Notes under the pieces: generated by a model
Database searches by the model: none
The model's input: the letters and a program-made list of their open reading frames with translations, nothing else
Told to the model about the DNA's origin: nothing
Position numbers and translations under genes: made by a program
Shown: positions 10,790-20,686 of the stretch, piece by piece
Numbering within the stretch: position 1 is the first letter of the stretch
Layout of the letters: each line of letters opens with the position of its first letter
Assembly (NCBI GenBank): GCA_029215795.1
Contig: JARDYH010000003.1
Span: 170,512,382 to 170,576,381, forward strand
Length of the DNA stretch: 64,000 nucleotides
Direction of reading: 5' to 3'
DNA from: Anniella stebbinsi
Taxonomy: Eukaryota; Chordata; Lepidosauria; Squamata; Anniellidae

Positions 10790-12286
10790 TTATCACCTGC
10801 CCCCCACCACCCACACCCCTTTTTCAGCCATCGCCTCCATGGATATCTTGCAGCTTGGACTCAAATAACCTCAGACAGATGGGTCCTCAACATAATACGA
10901 TGCGGCTATTGGATAGAGTTCATCTACCCTCCCCCGACTGGGACTATAAAAATCACACAACCTTCAGAAACACTGCATCAGGAGGTATCCACCCTCCTTC
11001 TCAAGGGAGCCATCATCCCAGTCCACCACAATGCTCTACAGGACGGCTTCTACTCCTGCTACTTTACAGTACCAAAGCGAGATGGAGGCCTTCGCCCCAT
11101 CATGGATCTCAGATCCCTCAACGAATTCATTGTTGCCAAGAAATTCCGGATGGTCACGCTAGCTCTCATCCTTCCCCTACTCCGACACAACCAGTGGTTC
11201 ACGCTCATAGACCTGAAGGATGCTTATTTTCATATAGCCATCCACAGAGCACACCAGCGCTTCCTCCGGTTTACGGTCGGACAAAAGGCGTATCAATTTA
11301 CAGTCCTCCCCTTTGGCCTCAAGACTGCACCCAGAGTATTCACAAAGTGTATGGCAGCGGTATGCACTTTTTTTCGAACATCTGGGGTGGAGCTTTATCC
11401 TTACCTGAATGACTGGTTGATAGTCTCCCCCTCGCACCTACAAGCGCATCGCGATGTTACCACCACGAGGGACCTACTCCAGCGGCTGGGCCTGGTCATC
11501 AACTACGAAAAATCTATCTTCACACCTACACAAACTGTCCAATTTATTGGGGTCCACCTGGATTCCACGCTTGGGAGAGCGACGCTCCCGCACGACCGAA
11601 TGGACATGATGTGTTGCCTCTCTCGCCTACTCCACAACTCCACGAACGTCTTGGTGCGCCTCGTCCAGAGGCTGCTAGGACTCATGGCGTCATCAGTATA
11701 TGTCGTGAGGTGGGTGCGACTAAGAATGAGACCACTTCAGCAATTTCTACTAACCAACTGCGACCCTTGCGAGACTTCAAACTCAGTGAAACTTCCTCTC
11801 CATCGCACCGTACGCTCAACTCTCACGTGGTGGATGCTACCCGACAATCTGGACGTGGGCCTTCCATTTGTGGAACTAGAGCCAACCAGGACTCTCACAT
11901 CGGATGCCTCCTTAATGGGATAGGGCTCACACTGCGACCTCTTGAGCATCCAAGGGAAATAGTCTGCCAGGGAGCAGACGTCGCACATAAACATCCTGGA
12001 GCTACTAGCAGTTCAAAAAACCCTCCGTGCGTTCAGAAAACACCTCCAAGGCCACCACGTCCGGATTGTCTCCGACAATACGACAGTGGTCTGGTACATC
12101 AACAAGGAAGGAGGAACCCGATCACCGGACCTCCTGCGACTAACGTTGGAAATTTTCAATTGGGCAATCAGGCACCGGATGCTTCTCTCAGCTATCCACA
12201 TAGCAGGAACAGACAACGTACAGGCAGATGCCCTCAGTCGCTGTTTCAAGACACGCACGAGTGGGCCTTATCCCCTCAAGCCCTGA
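10790..12286 (+). pseudogene. DIRS reverse transcriptase and RNase H (two nonsense codons, altered active site)
   Basis: In frame 2 the homology starts near 10830 with WTQITSDRWVL, the usual opening of DIRS RT. KRDGGLRPIMDLRSLNEF follows and then motif A, IDLKDAYFH (first catalytic Asp). The YxDD box reads YLND at 11402-11413: the codon at 11408-11410 is AAT where DIRS has Asp, so the second catalytic site is damaged. RNase H follows with its four acidic residues in SDAS (about 11900), ILELL (about 12000), SDNTTVVWY (about 12075) and ADALSR (about 12228). TAG codons at 11921-11923 and 11960-11962 replace Trp expected in MGWG and KWS. The frame closes at 12286 after a frameshift near 12245, beyond which homology continues in frame 1. 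Product if intact: copies the element RNA into DNA. Confidence 0.9.
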
Positions 12287-12648
12287 ACCTATTATTCACC
12301 AAGTGGGGAACACCAGTCCTCGATTTATTCGCCTCCACGGACAATGCCGTCTGCCCCGCCTTCTGCACGAGAGTGGGAATGGGCGAGCACTCCCTAGGAG
12401 ATGCCTTCAACACACCCTGGGGAAACGGTCTAGTCTATGCCTTCCCCCCCTTCCCACTAATTGCCAAGGTCATTGCCAAACTTTCCAGTGGGTGGACGAG
12501 CACCATACTGATAACTCTGTGGTGGCCATGCCAACCGTGGTTCACCCCATTACTCCACTTGTCCAGAGGGGAGTATCTTCGCCTCCCAGCGATTCCAGAC
12601 TTAATTTCCAAGGAACGGGGCCTAATTCTTCACCTAGACCTACCCTGA
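12245..12648 (+). pseudogene. domain after RNase H (position of the DIRS Dam-like methyltransferase)
   Basis: In frame 1, from QDTHEWALSPQALNLLF to the stop at 12646-12648, the sequence contains WGTPVLDLFAS, DAFNTPWGNGLVYAFPPFPL and ILITLWWPCQPWF. This segment always follows RNase H in DIRS pol. In the literature the region after RNase H in this group is described as a Dam-like methyltransferase domain, and FPPF could correspond to its (D/N)PPY-type motif, but I cannot confirm that here. It is out of frame with RNase H by one frameshift, which may be a lesion or part of the expression strategy. Confidence 0.6.
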
Positions 12649-12654
12649 CTCAGG

Positions 12655-13750
12655 CTCATGGCCTGGCGAATCTGGCATTGTGGCGAAACATAGCTCTCCC
12701 ACCCTCCATACAGGCTGTCCTGTGCAGGCCAGGAAGCCCTCTACGAGGGCATCCTACGATAGCAAATGGAACAAGTTCGCCAAATTTATCTCTGATGGAC
12801 TTAAACCCGTCGACTTGCGGCATTGCTGACATCCTTACCTTCTTACACTCCCTCTATGCAGCAGGTCTGAAATAAAGGCTTACCTCACTGCAATTTCAAC
12901 CCGGCATGACTTCCTACAGGGTTTTTCAGCCTTCACTCACCCACTATCAAAACAATTTCTCAGGGGCTTGAGGAACTTACGCCCGTCACTGCTTTCCGTA
13001 ATCCCTCAATGGAGTCTGTCGGTTGTCCTCGTGGCTTTGACGAATAAGCCTTTTGAACCATTGGCCACTGTCTCCACCAGGCTGTTGACGCCTAAGGTCA
13101 CCTTCCTTGTCGCAATAACGTCAGCGAGGAGAAGCTCTGAATTGTGCGCCCTTATGGCCGACCCTCCTTACACCCGGTTTTTTCGCGACAAAGTCGTCAT
13201 GAGACCAGGTCCTTCTTTCCGACCTAAGGTCATTTCAGGCTTCCACCTCAACCAGAGTATAGTACTCCCTACATTTTTCCAACCATCTTCAGACCCCTTG
13301 TCCTCCAAGCTCCACTCTTTCGACGTACACCGGGCATTGGCCTTTTACAGGTCCAGGACAGCTTCTTATCAGAAGTCGGACCGCCTTTTCATCTGCTATG
13401 GAGGCAAGACTAAAGGTCAACCAGTGTCCTCTCAGAGGTTCTCCAAGTGGGTGGTCCAGACTATCACTTTGGCTTACCAATTAGTGGACAAAGAGCCCCC
13501 GGATGGGCTAAAAGCACATTCCACAAGGGCCCTGTCTACGTCTACGGCTCTGGACCATGGAATCGCGATTCCTGATCTGTGTAGAGCAGCCACATAGTCA
13601 AATGCATCCACCTTCATGTCACATTATAAACTGGATGTTCGGGCCAGAGCGGACTCCTCCTTTGGACGGCCGTCTTGTCCTCCATCCTCCACTGAGTCAC
13701 CAGCGAGTCTACCCTCCACCGGTAAGTGGTTTGCTGATTACTTGCCATAG
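12655..13750 (+). pseudogene. DIRS tyrosine recombinase, frameshifted and with a premature stop
   Basis: This enzyme would integrate the circular DNA copy. The N-terminal SAM-like part reads ARKPSTRASYDSKWNKF in frame 2 (from 12728), passes to frame 3 for ADILTFLHSLYAAGL (about 12825-12870) and back to frame 2 at KAYLTAISTRHDF (about 12875): two compensating frameshifts. The catalytic core has SARRSSEL (first Arg, about 13130) and AHSTRA (H-x-x-R box, about 13515). A TAG at 13595-13597 stands where ATWSNASTF is expected. The nucleophile Tyr (SHYKLDV, codon 13625-13627) lies beyond the stop, so the truncated protein would lack it. In the absence of the stop, the frame runs to TAG at 13748-13750, inside the start of the ICR. 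Confidence 0.88.
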
Positions 13751-13840
13751 TGTGTGATGCACAGAGACCATGAAGAAGAAATGCAGGTTGCTTACCTGTA
13801 ACTGTAGTTCTTCGAGTGGTCATCTGTGCAGTCACACAAC
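13745..13840 (-). repeat. internal complementary region (ICR) of the DIRS element
   Basis: Bases 13745-13782 are the inverse of the left tip (8296-8333) with one mismatch. Bases 13780-13838 are the inverse of the right tip (14090-14153) with one mismatch in the matched part. The two tips are thus joined head to tail in one inverted block, the junction an integrated DIRS element needs as template to complete its circular form in the DIRS-1 model. Confidence 0.92.
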
Positions 13841-13970
13841 CCACCCACCGTCCCCTCTAGACCTTGCTGTTGGCCGGGTCCACATAGCTATCGCCATGCA
13901 TGCATATTTGCTTACGTACATAGTTTATTGGTATCATACTTATCTTGTTCGCGAGGCAATTCGGTCTCAT

Positions 13971-14153
13971 AGAACTGAGGTAAGTGGGAACCCGAGCATG
14001 CACGATAGGATGGTGGGGGGAAGGGTTCCCGCCAAAAGTCTAAGCTTTAGAAGTTTCTGAAACGAGGCTCGGCGCCGGCGCGAGCCCATAGTGTGTGACT
14101 GCACAGATGACCACTCGAAGAACTACGGTTACAGGTAAGCAACCTGCATTTCT
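13971..14153 (-). repeat. right inverted terminal repeat of the DIRS element
   Basis: Inverse of the left repeat from 13971 (AGAACTGAGGTAAG) to about 14118. It then extends about 33 bases further (ACTACGGTTACAGGTAAGCA, then ACCTGCATTT) than the left repeat. AGGTAAG appears twice, at about 13978 and 14133. Confidence 0.9.
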
Positions 14154-14818
14154 GTTCCCACTCATTTTCACTGCTATAATATATATCACTATTTTTGTTG
14201 TGATATGTCTGGTAATACTAAGTGGCCACTAAGCTTGGTAATTTTGACAGTTGTTCCTTGAAAATTTTATCAGGCATCCTAGGGTTATATCATATGTACC
14301 GGTAAACAAGTGTATTTTTTATGCTGGTGTTTTAAATGTTGGTTCTGGCTGTTTGAGTCTACCCAAGCCCTGCTTTCCACAGGGCCAATTCTCTTAATAA
14401 TCTTCCAACATCGAGTTCCCTTAACTTGACATAAACAGTGACACTTTGTCTTTAATTGCAAATCTATTTGCTCTATTGCTCTTCAGCTCTATTGAGCTGT
14501 TTAATGCTGACTGACACAGCATAAGCCTGGCACGGCTGGATTGTGAGATTACCAGCATGACCCACAGATCAGGGCTACACCGTCACAATGGGGATGTAAT
14601 TGCATGTTGCTCCAGTCTCCCCCACTGTTATAGAATAGCTTTGGAATCTTTGGATGTACAAGCGGTTTGCACAATGCCTCCTCCATCACACATTGACAGT
14701 CTCTCGTTCCTTAAGCTTCCCTTACCGGCAACGCTGGTGGTACAGGGTTTTAGTCTGCTAAAGGTCAGAAGGCAGGGAGGGGTTAGCCTGGAGAAGTGAA
14801 ACCCCCTGTGAGAGACTT
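14154..14818. other. no feature recognised
   Basis: Moderately AT-rich sequence. I see no repeat ends, no long frame and no known motif. Confidence 0.5.
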
Positions 14819-15280
14819 TGGCCATGTCTACACCTAAGGGTGTAGAAGAAAGGAGGGGGGGAGGATTGCGGACTTACCTGCTTCTGCGAGCCTCCCCCAG
14901 CGTCTAAACAGAAGTGTGTCATCCCAGGAGGAAAAGGATGTCACACCCACCATTTATTTATTTTTAAAAGAAGAGGAGCCACACACTGCCCCGATCCTGC
15001 AGAAACAGTTAACCCCCCCGTGCCCCAACCCCCGCCATCTTGGGGATGGTGAAATTGCTCCCCCCCATGGGCATGGAGCCACCCTGCGTGGCTCTGTGCC
15101 CATTTTAGGACCTGGGACGGCGGAAAAACTGGGATAACTCCAATTTCCGCTATCTCGGGGTTATCCCAGGGTCATCTGTAGGTTGCCCCTAGTTGCCCCT
15201 GGGATCTCCTGTGCATCATGTGGACACACAAGGATGATCTAAGGATGACACCAGGATAAATCCTGGTGTAGACATGGCTT
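14819..15280. mobile_element. GC-rich non-autonomous DNA transposon with GGCCATGTCTACACC ends
   Basis: The left end GGCCATGTCTACACC is matched by the inverse of the right end, GGTGTAGACATGGC, over 14 bases. The interior is GC-rich and encodes nothing. The end resembles the TCTACAC ends of family A, so a shared hAT origin is possible. Target duplication unclear. Confidence 0.6.
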
Positions 15281-16009
15281 TTACGTGGGGTGATCAGTGA
15301 TCAAGGAGAAAATATACCAGTGCTGCGTTGAGGTTCTTACCCATCTAAACAGCCAAAGGAGGCCTGCATCAGAGGTCATCACCGTTGGGCAACTGTCAAG
15401 GCCCATGCGCCAATTGGGGGGGCTTCTGACCCTCCTCTTCCTCCTTGTTGCAATCTCTTCATTTGTTCTCTCCTAGTGAGTGAGAGGAGTGAGGAAAAAG
15501 AGCAGGAACCTCTTCATGCTTGTCCTATTTCCAGTCTTTTTTTTTGGTGTGGACTATGCTCAGAGGGAGAAGCAAGCAAACAGGCACTGGCAACAGTAGC
15601 AAGGAGATGGGCACATTCAAGGAAGGGGAACCACTAAGAGCATCTTGTTGAAAGACTTCCCCAAAGCTGGAACTGGCACTGAGTTGAAGTGCAGAGAAGT
15701 ACTCAAACTGACTCCCAATGTGTTTCAAGTGCCAAGTGTATTTATAAAGTGCTTTAGAGTACTCATTTTGCTTGCCATTCCCACCCTCCGCCAGACCCAC
15801 CATAGGCTAGCCGATGTCAGGGCTGTGTGGCCCCGTCCTCTGAAGTCACCCCCTTTTTTCCTCCACTGTCTCCCTCATTCCTTTTTCCTTCCCACAGGAC
15901 AGATGATGCTCAGTTGGCCCTATGGGGAAGGGCAGTCCAACTGGGGCAGGGCCTGATGTTTGCTTGACCCACTCCTGTCTCCTTTGCTCCTTCTTCCTTC
16001 CCACAATGC
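15281..16009. other. no feature recognised
   Basis: Mixed-composition sequence with only short frames. No repeat ends are visible. Confidence 0.45.
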
Positions 16010-16160
16010 AGTTGAGTTTAATTTGTTGGATGTGGTTATTTTTATTGTGTGTTTTTAATTGTGAGTTTTTTTTTAATGTTATGTTTTAAGTAAGGTTTTG
16101 TTTTTAATCTGTGTTTTATTATTAGCCACCTTGAGCACCATTTTTGGGCAGAGAAGTGGG
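16010..16160 (+). mobile_element. LINE 3' tail fragment
   Basis: A T-rich tract with 'gttttaattgtgag' and 'ttagccaccttgagcacc' resembles the 3' end of L2/CR1-type LINEs on the plus strand. It directly abuts a SINE at 16163. Confidence 0.4.
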
Positions 16161-16162
16161 GG

Positions 16163-16410
16163 ACAGGCAGAGTGGTGTAGCAATTAGAGTACTGGACTGG
16201 GACTCAGGAAATCTGGGTTCTAGTCCCTGCTCAACCATGGGGCTCACTGAGTGATTTTGAGCTAGCCAATGACCCTTCCCTAACCTAACTCACAGGGTTG
16301 TTGTGCTGTAAAATGGAGATGAGAAGGACCATGTAAGCCGTTTTGAGTTCCTTGCAAGAAAAGGAAAGGCAGGATATGAATATAACAGCAATAACAACAA
16401 AAATAAGCAG
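16163..16410 (+). mobile_element. Sauria-type SINE, copy 1
   Basis: A tRNA-derived SINE. The head is CAGAGTGGTGTAGCAATTAG (A-box region), followed by a B-box-like GGGTTCTAGTCCC and the family words 'gggctcactga' and 'cacagggttgttgt'. The 3' part 'aaaatggagatgagaagg' followed by 'ggatatgaat' resembles the BovB-type tail shared by Sauria SINEs. Transcribed by RNA polymerase III when active and mobilised by a BovB LINE in trans. This family is restricted to squamates and is the best taxonomic marker in the window. Confidence 0.82.
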
Positions 16411-16878
16411 CATTGTAGTTTTAGAAACACGGTATTGTCGTTGTCTTTGCCACTTCTCAGTTTCAATGTAGTATTCTTGGAAGTTGTGTGGACAGTTGTG
16501 TGCTTGAGGAGGACATGGCAGTCTGAAGTGCTGCCCATCTAAGTGCACTACAGTCTGGCACCTGTGCCCTAGCAAAACAGCCCCATCCACTTGTAAGCAG
16601 GCATGATGCCAGTTTAGCAGATGGGGATGGGCAGAGGCAGCCAAGAGACCGTGCACTATATGTTAATCAAGTGTGCTAGCTGAGGGCAGGATTCCCAGGG
16701 AGACAAGTAAAGAAAACGAAGATCATTTTTGTAAGGAGCTAGAAAATATGCAGGGAGAAATCCTCCCACTCCTACCCACCCACCCACCCAGCAAACAAAC
16801 AAACAAACAAACAAACAAACTTTCTTTATTTTTTCTCAAAAGGCCCAAACTAAACACAACAACAGCAGATCATTGTAT
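16411..16878. other. no gene; (CCCA)n and (CAAA)n microsatellites
   Basis: A short (CCCA)n run lies near 16775-16790 and (CAAA)n at about 16794-16822. Nothing else is recognised. Confidence 0.55.
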
Positions 16879-17100
16879 CCCAGATCTACACCAAGCAGGA
16901 TGTAGCAGTATGAAAGTGGTATGAAAATGGTATATAAAGAGCAGGAGCCACACTACTGCTTTATAGCAGTATTGAAGTGCCCTGGCAACTGTTGGGACCC
17001 ATTGCCACATACCATATACCGCTATATCCTGCTTGGTGTGGCTCCTGCCTTTTATATACCACTTTCATACCGCTATATCCTGCTTGGTCTAGATCTGGCC
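16879..17100. mobile_element. MITE family A, copy 2 (with duplicated end)
   Basis: It starts CAGATCTACACCAAGCAGG and ends CCTGCTTGGTCTAGATCTGG. The end block 'ctatatcctgcttggt' occurs twice (about 17023 and 17070), so one end appears duplicated or a second partial copy has been added. Confidence 0.65.
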
Positions 17101-17448
17101 AATATGTGCATGTCCCTGGGACAGTGTAAAGCAGGATTAGCATACTTCAACTGAAAGTGCCAAAGAGACATGCTGTATTCCTCCCACCACAATGCTTTTT
17201 TTTTTTTAATAAAAATGTTTTGTTAGTAATGAGGCCGTCCAAGATACTTTTCTTCCTGTTGGGCTCACTTCCTGTTTTGAACTGTGGTTGGGAGTTAAGC
17301 TTCAAGAAGAATGGAATATGAGGGTGATAGTGGTGAATGAGGAAGGGCTCTGCAGCTCTCATACGCACATCTCTTTGGCCCATTCATTTGCAACCCGTGC
17401 GTTACACATGAATGGTGTAGAAGAAGAAATGAAATAAGGCAAACCTCT

Positions 17449-17676
17449 GGCCAGATCTACACTTTGTGTCAAATCATTATGATATCATCATGATAAGGCT
17501 ATACCTCTCTTGCGCATGTATACCTTGTCAGACACACATTGACAATTGTTGTGGTATTTTGGATAATACGGAATAAAAAGCAGGAAATAACATGATGAAA
17601 GCGGTATATGGAATGTGTAATGTGCCCATCAGTGCACTTCAATACAGCTATAAAGCAACAGTGTAGGTCTAGTCTC
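17449..17676. mobile_element. MITE family A, copy 3
   Basis: It begins GGCCAGATCTACACTTTGTG and ends in AGTGTAGGTCTAG. The interior shares 'aaaaagcaggaa' and 'gaaagcggtatatgg' with the copy at 50150. No protein. Confidence 0.6.
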
Positions 17677-17677
17677 T

Positions 17678-18055
17678 GAGCTTCTTCAGATGAGTATTTT
17701 ATTGTACGCTTGTGACTGGCCACTCATGGATCTTCATGGGTCATTTTGACAATGCCAAGTGTTCCTCCTGCACTTCTCCTTCTGCCGTTTTTGTTGTTGT
17801 AAAATAATCTTCAAAAATGTGACTCTTCAGAGCTGTAGTGACATTTGACGCTATTTCCTGCCATGTGCAGGAGAAGTTTCCATATAAAACGTCTACTAGA
17901 GGGTGCTGTCCCACTACTCTGAATGAGCCACATGGTCACTCTTTCTTTCCCTTTCTCCCCCATGTGATTCTTTTTGTCCCTATCACGGAAGAGAAGCAGG
18001 AATAAGAGCGAAAGTAAAGAAACACTGTTTGAACGAGCAATCTGTCTCAAGTCAG
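17678..18055. repeat. repeat family E, copy 1
   Basis: It starts GAGCTTCTTCAGATGAGTAT and shares long similarity with 31975-32332, including TTTCCTGC...TGTGCAGGA and the pyrimidine-rich part before 'agagaagcagga'. The right end is less clear here. It directly abuts a family A MITE. Confidence 0.5.
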
Positions 18056-18303
18056 TGGTTTTATCTGCCTTTTTTCTTTCTGGGCAAGTTCTATATGTTT
18101 CATTACACAGCCACTAGATGGCACTGCGATATAGCAGAATCACACATTTTCAAGGCCCCTTTGTGGCAGAATACCACAGGATAGAGAGAAAATACTAGGC
18201 TTTTCTCATCATGAAAAGCCTGCGATAATGGTTACAAAGATTCCTTGGAGGATGATGTTGATGTCTATAGGACCTGCAAACTACCATGCAGAAAATCCAC
18301 GAC

Positions 18304-18345
18304 ATAGAATCATAGACTTGGAAGGGACGTCAGATAAGCAACCGG
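18304..18345 (-). mobile_element. CR1 LINE 3' end, short fragment
   Basis: AATCATAGACTTGGAAGGGA matches the minus-strand reading of the CR1 3' end, which terminates in ATTCTATG-type octamers. Only about 40 bases remain. Confidence 0.5.
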
Positions 18346-19335
18346 ATGGATAAGCTGGAATGCTGCTACACATAGTAACTCAGTAGGAGGTGGTTGTACA
18401 CAATACATTGGGTGGTGTATGTGATCTGAATAGCTGAAAGTCAATAAACAGAAGTCTTTGCAAAGTGTTGTGTGAGCGTCCTTAGGAGTGATCTTGGAGA
18501 CTTGAAGTAGGGTATCTTTGGGCAAAACGTTTCAAACTCATATGCCTAAATTTAGGTACCCTTCATGGGATATGTTCACCCCATATTAACTTAGACAGGA
18601 AATGCATTAATTAGCTTCAGAAGGGGCTTGCTCTAGGTTGCAGAGCAACACTTTGACAGATCCATTAATAGAAACGAGCTCTTCTGACTCTGTGTCCTGT
18701 GCTTTACATGTACAACCAGCAAAAGGAGTAATCTATTAGTACAACAGTTCATAATAAGTTGATCTTCTTTATTTAGTGCCTTTGGCAAGAAGGACAGAGA
18801 GTTGCATTGGTAACAATGATTTTAAACCCATATGATGTACAAACCATAGTACAGACCAGCTAAACTCTGATTCGAGAAGCTGAAAATGAGGGCCTGACCA
18901 AATTGCCACCATAAAGAGAGAGTAAAAATTCAATTTATATTTAAGGTTTGCTAGTAACTTGTCAGGATTATTCAGTAGATCTTGCAATAGCGCAGTGTTG
19001 TCATTTGCAGTGCTACATAATAAAGCTGTGTTGGAGGAAAAGTGGAGTGTTATTTTCCCCCGGTGGGATGCTGCTTACATACAGCAAAATGGTCAGCAGT
19101 TCTATTCTGAACATGGGAATGAACACATTCCTTCCAGGGGGCAAAAGTGGGCACACCCTTGGGGATAAAATGTTATGTGACTAAATGGTCAGTGGTGCTG
19201 GTTGTGCTCATTGTTGGAGGAATATATATTTTTTGGCAACAATAGCTTTATAAGGTGGAGAAAAGACAGTTGTATCAAAATGGGTACTATACTCTGCTAT
19301 TCCTTAGTATCATATTTGTATGATGCTAAAGTACT
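18346..19335. other. no feature recognised
   Basis: AT-rich sequence with frames under about 80 codons and no recognised repeat. Confidence 0.5.
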
Positions 19336-19370
19336 CTTCCCCTACCAGGTGCCTGCCAGATGTTTTGGAC

Positions 19371-20686
19371 TAGGGGTGTGCACGGACCCCCCGGATCGGA
19401 TCGGGACCCGGATCGGGACCTCCAATTTTGTCACGGACCAGTTCGGACAAAATCGGAGGCCCCCCGGACCGGATCGAGTCCGATCCCGACCCAAAAATCG
19501 TAAATTTTTGGATCGGCCGCCATTTTTTCCCCCATAGACTTGCATTGCAATGCAAGTCTATGAGGAAAAAATGGCGGCGGGTGGGTGAGGGGGGGCCTAA
19601 CTCCCTCCCCCCCCGGGGCCGTCCGCTGTGGACGGCCCCGGCAGGTAAGCCCCCTCCCCCGCGCTCCCTACCCCCCCTGGGGCCGTCCGCTTCCATCCGC
19701 TGGCACCCGCGGGCGCCAGCGGATAGAAGCGGACGGCTCCGGGGGGAGGTAAGCCCCCTTCCCCGCCACTGCTTACCTTCTCGGCCCGTCCGCTCCCGTC
19801 CGGCGCCGGCGGCTACTACCAGCGGGCTCCGCGGCCTACTCTCGAGTAGCATGCTGGGTGATGACATCACCCGGCGCGCCACCCTGGAGTAGGCCGCGGA
19901 GCCTGCTGGTAGTAGTCGCCGGCGCCGGACGGGAGCGGCCGGGCCGGCAAGGTAAGGGCCCCCTCCCCCCCTCCGCGCGCCCCCTCCTCCCCTCCACGCA
20001 CCCCCTGCTTACCTTCTCGGCCCGTCCGCTCCCATCCGGGGCCGGCGGCTACTACCAGCAGGCTCCGCGGCCTGCTCTAGAGTAGCGCGCCGGGTGATGA
20101 CATCACCCGGCGCGCCACCCTAGAGCAGGCCGCGGAGCCTGCTGGTAGTTGTAGTCGCCGGCGCCGGACGGGAGCGGCCGGGCCGGGAAGGTAAGGGCCC
20201 CCCTCCCCCCCTCCGCGCACCCCCTCCTCCCCTCCACGCACCCCCTGCTTACCTTCTCGGCCCGTCCGCTCCCGTCCGGGGCCGGCGGCTACTACCAGCA
20301 GGCTCCGCGGCCTGCTCTAGAGTAGCGCGCCGGGTGATGACATCACCCGGCGCGCCACCCTGGAGCAGGCCGCGTAGCCCACTGGTAGTAGCTGCTAGTG
20401 CCGGACGGGAGCGGACGGGCCGAGAAGGTAAGCGCCCCCCTCCTCCCCCCCCCGCTGTCCACTTTCATCGGCGGGCGCCCGCTGGCGCCCGCCAATGGAA
20501 GCGGCGGTGGGCGCCAGTGGGCGTCCGCCGATCCGCCGATCCGCCGAACCGGTTCGGAGCCTTTTCGGACCGGTTCGGATTGGATCGGCCGATCCAGCTG
20601 CGGGATCGGAAATCGGATAATTTATCCGATTTCCCACTGGACCAGACTCGGATCGTGGATCGGGTCCGATCCAGTGCCCATCCCTA
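19371..20686. mobile_element. non-autonomous hAT with tandem GC-rich palindromes
   Basis: A 1316-bp element flanked by a perfect 8-bp duplication TTTTGGAC (19363-19370 and 20687-20694). Left end TAGGGGTGTGCACGGACC, right end inverse TAGGGATGGGCACTGGATC. Both ends share their subterminal GGATCGGATCGG-type words with the ends of the 7.2-kb hAT at 24729-31966, so the two belong to one family. The interior encodes no transposase. It holds three tandem palindromic units of about 240 bp, plus smaller hairpins near 19680-19745 and 20460-20530. GC content is far above its surroundings. Mobilisation in trans by the related transposase is inferred. Confidence 0.88.
19770..20433. repeat. three tandem palindromic units of about 240 bp
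   Basis: Units start at about 19770, 20007 and 20247 (spacing 237 and 240). In each, a left arm with GGCGGCTACTACCAGC and CTCCGCGGCC is inverted about 80 bases later as GGCCGCGGAGCCTGCTGGTA. The loop contains GGGTGATGACATCACCC, itself a perfect 17-base palindrome. Each arm terminus carries AAGGTAAG or its inverse. Confidence 0.85.

Larger units (their letters stand above)
8296..14153 (+). mobile_element. DIRS-type tyrosine-recombinase retrotransposon, structurally complete
   Basis: This is a 5.86-kb element. It has inverted terminal repeats (8296-8449 and 13971-14153), an internal complementary region (13745-13840), a gag frame, an RT/RNase H region with a following domain, and a tyrosine recombinase. 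This order and the unequal inverted ends with an ICR define the DIRS-1 group. No target duplication is visible, as expected for integration by a tyrosine recombinase; both ends carry TTTCT. The ICR and termini differ by about one base per 35-60, so the insertion is fairly young. Coding lesions are few: three in-frame TAG codons, one RT active-site change and a few frameshifts. It is probably not autonomous now, but similar intact copies may exist elsewhere in the genome. Confidence 0.93.

Noticed and set aside
10855..11412. 185-codon frame overlapping the RT
   Set aside because: A shadow of the RT in another frame; the conserved RT motifs are in frame 2.
18297..18345. Possible host exon near a conserved-looking block
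   Set aside because: The block matches the CR1 LINE 3' end on the minus strand.
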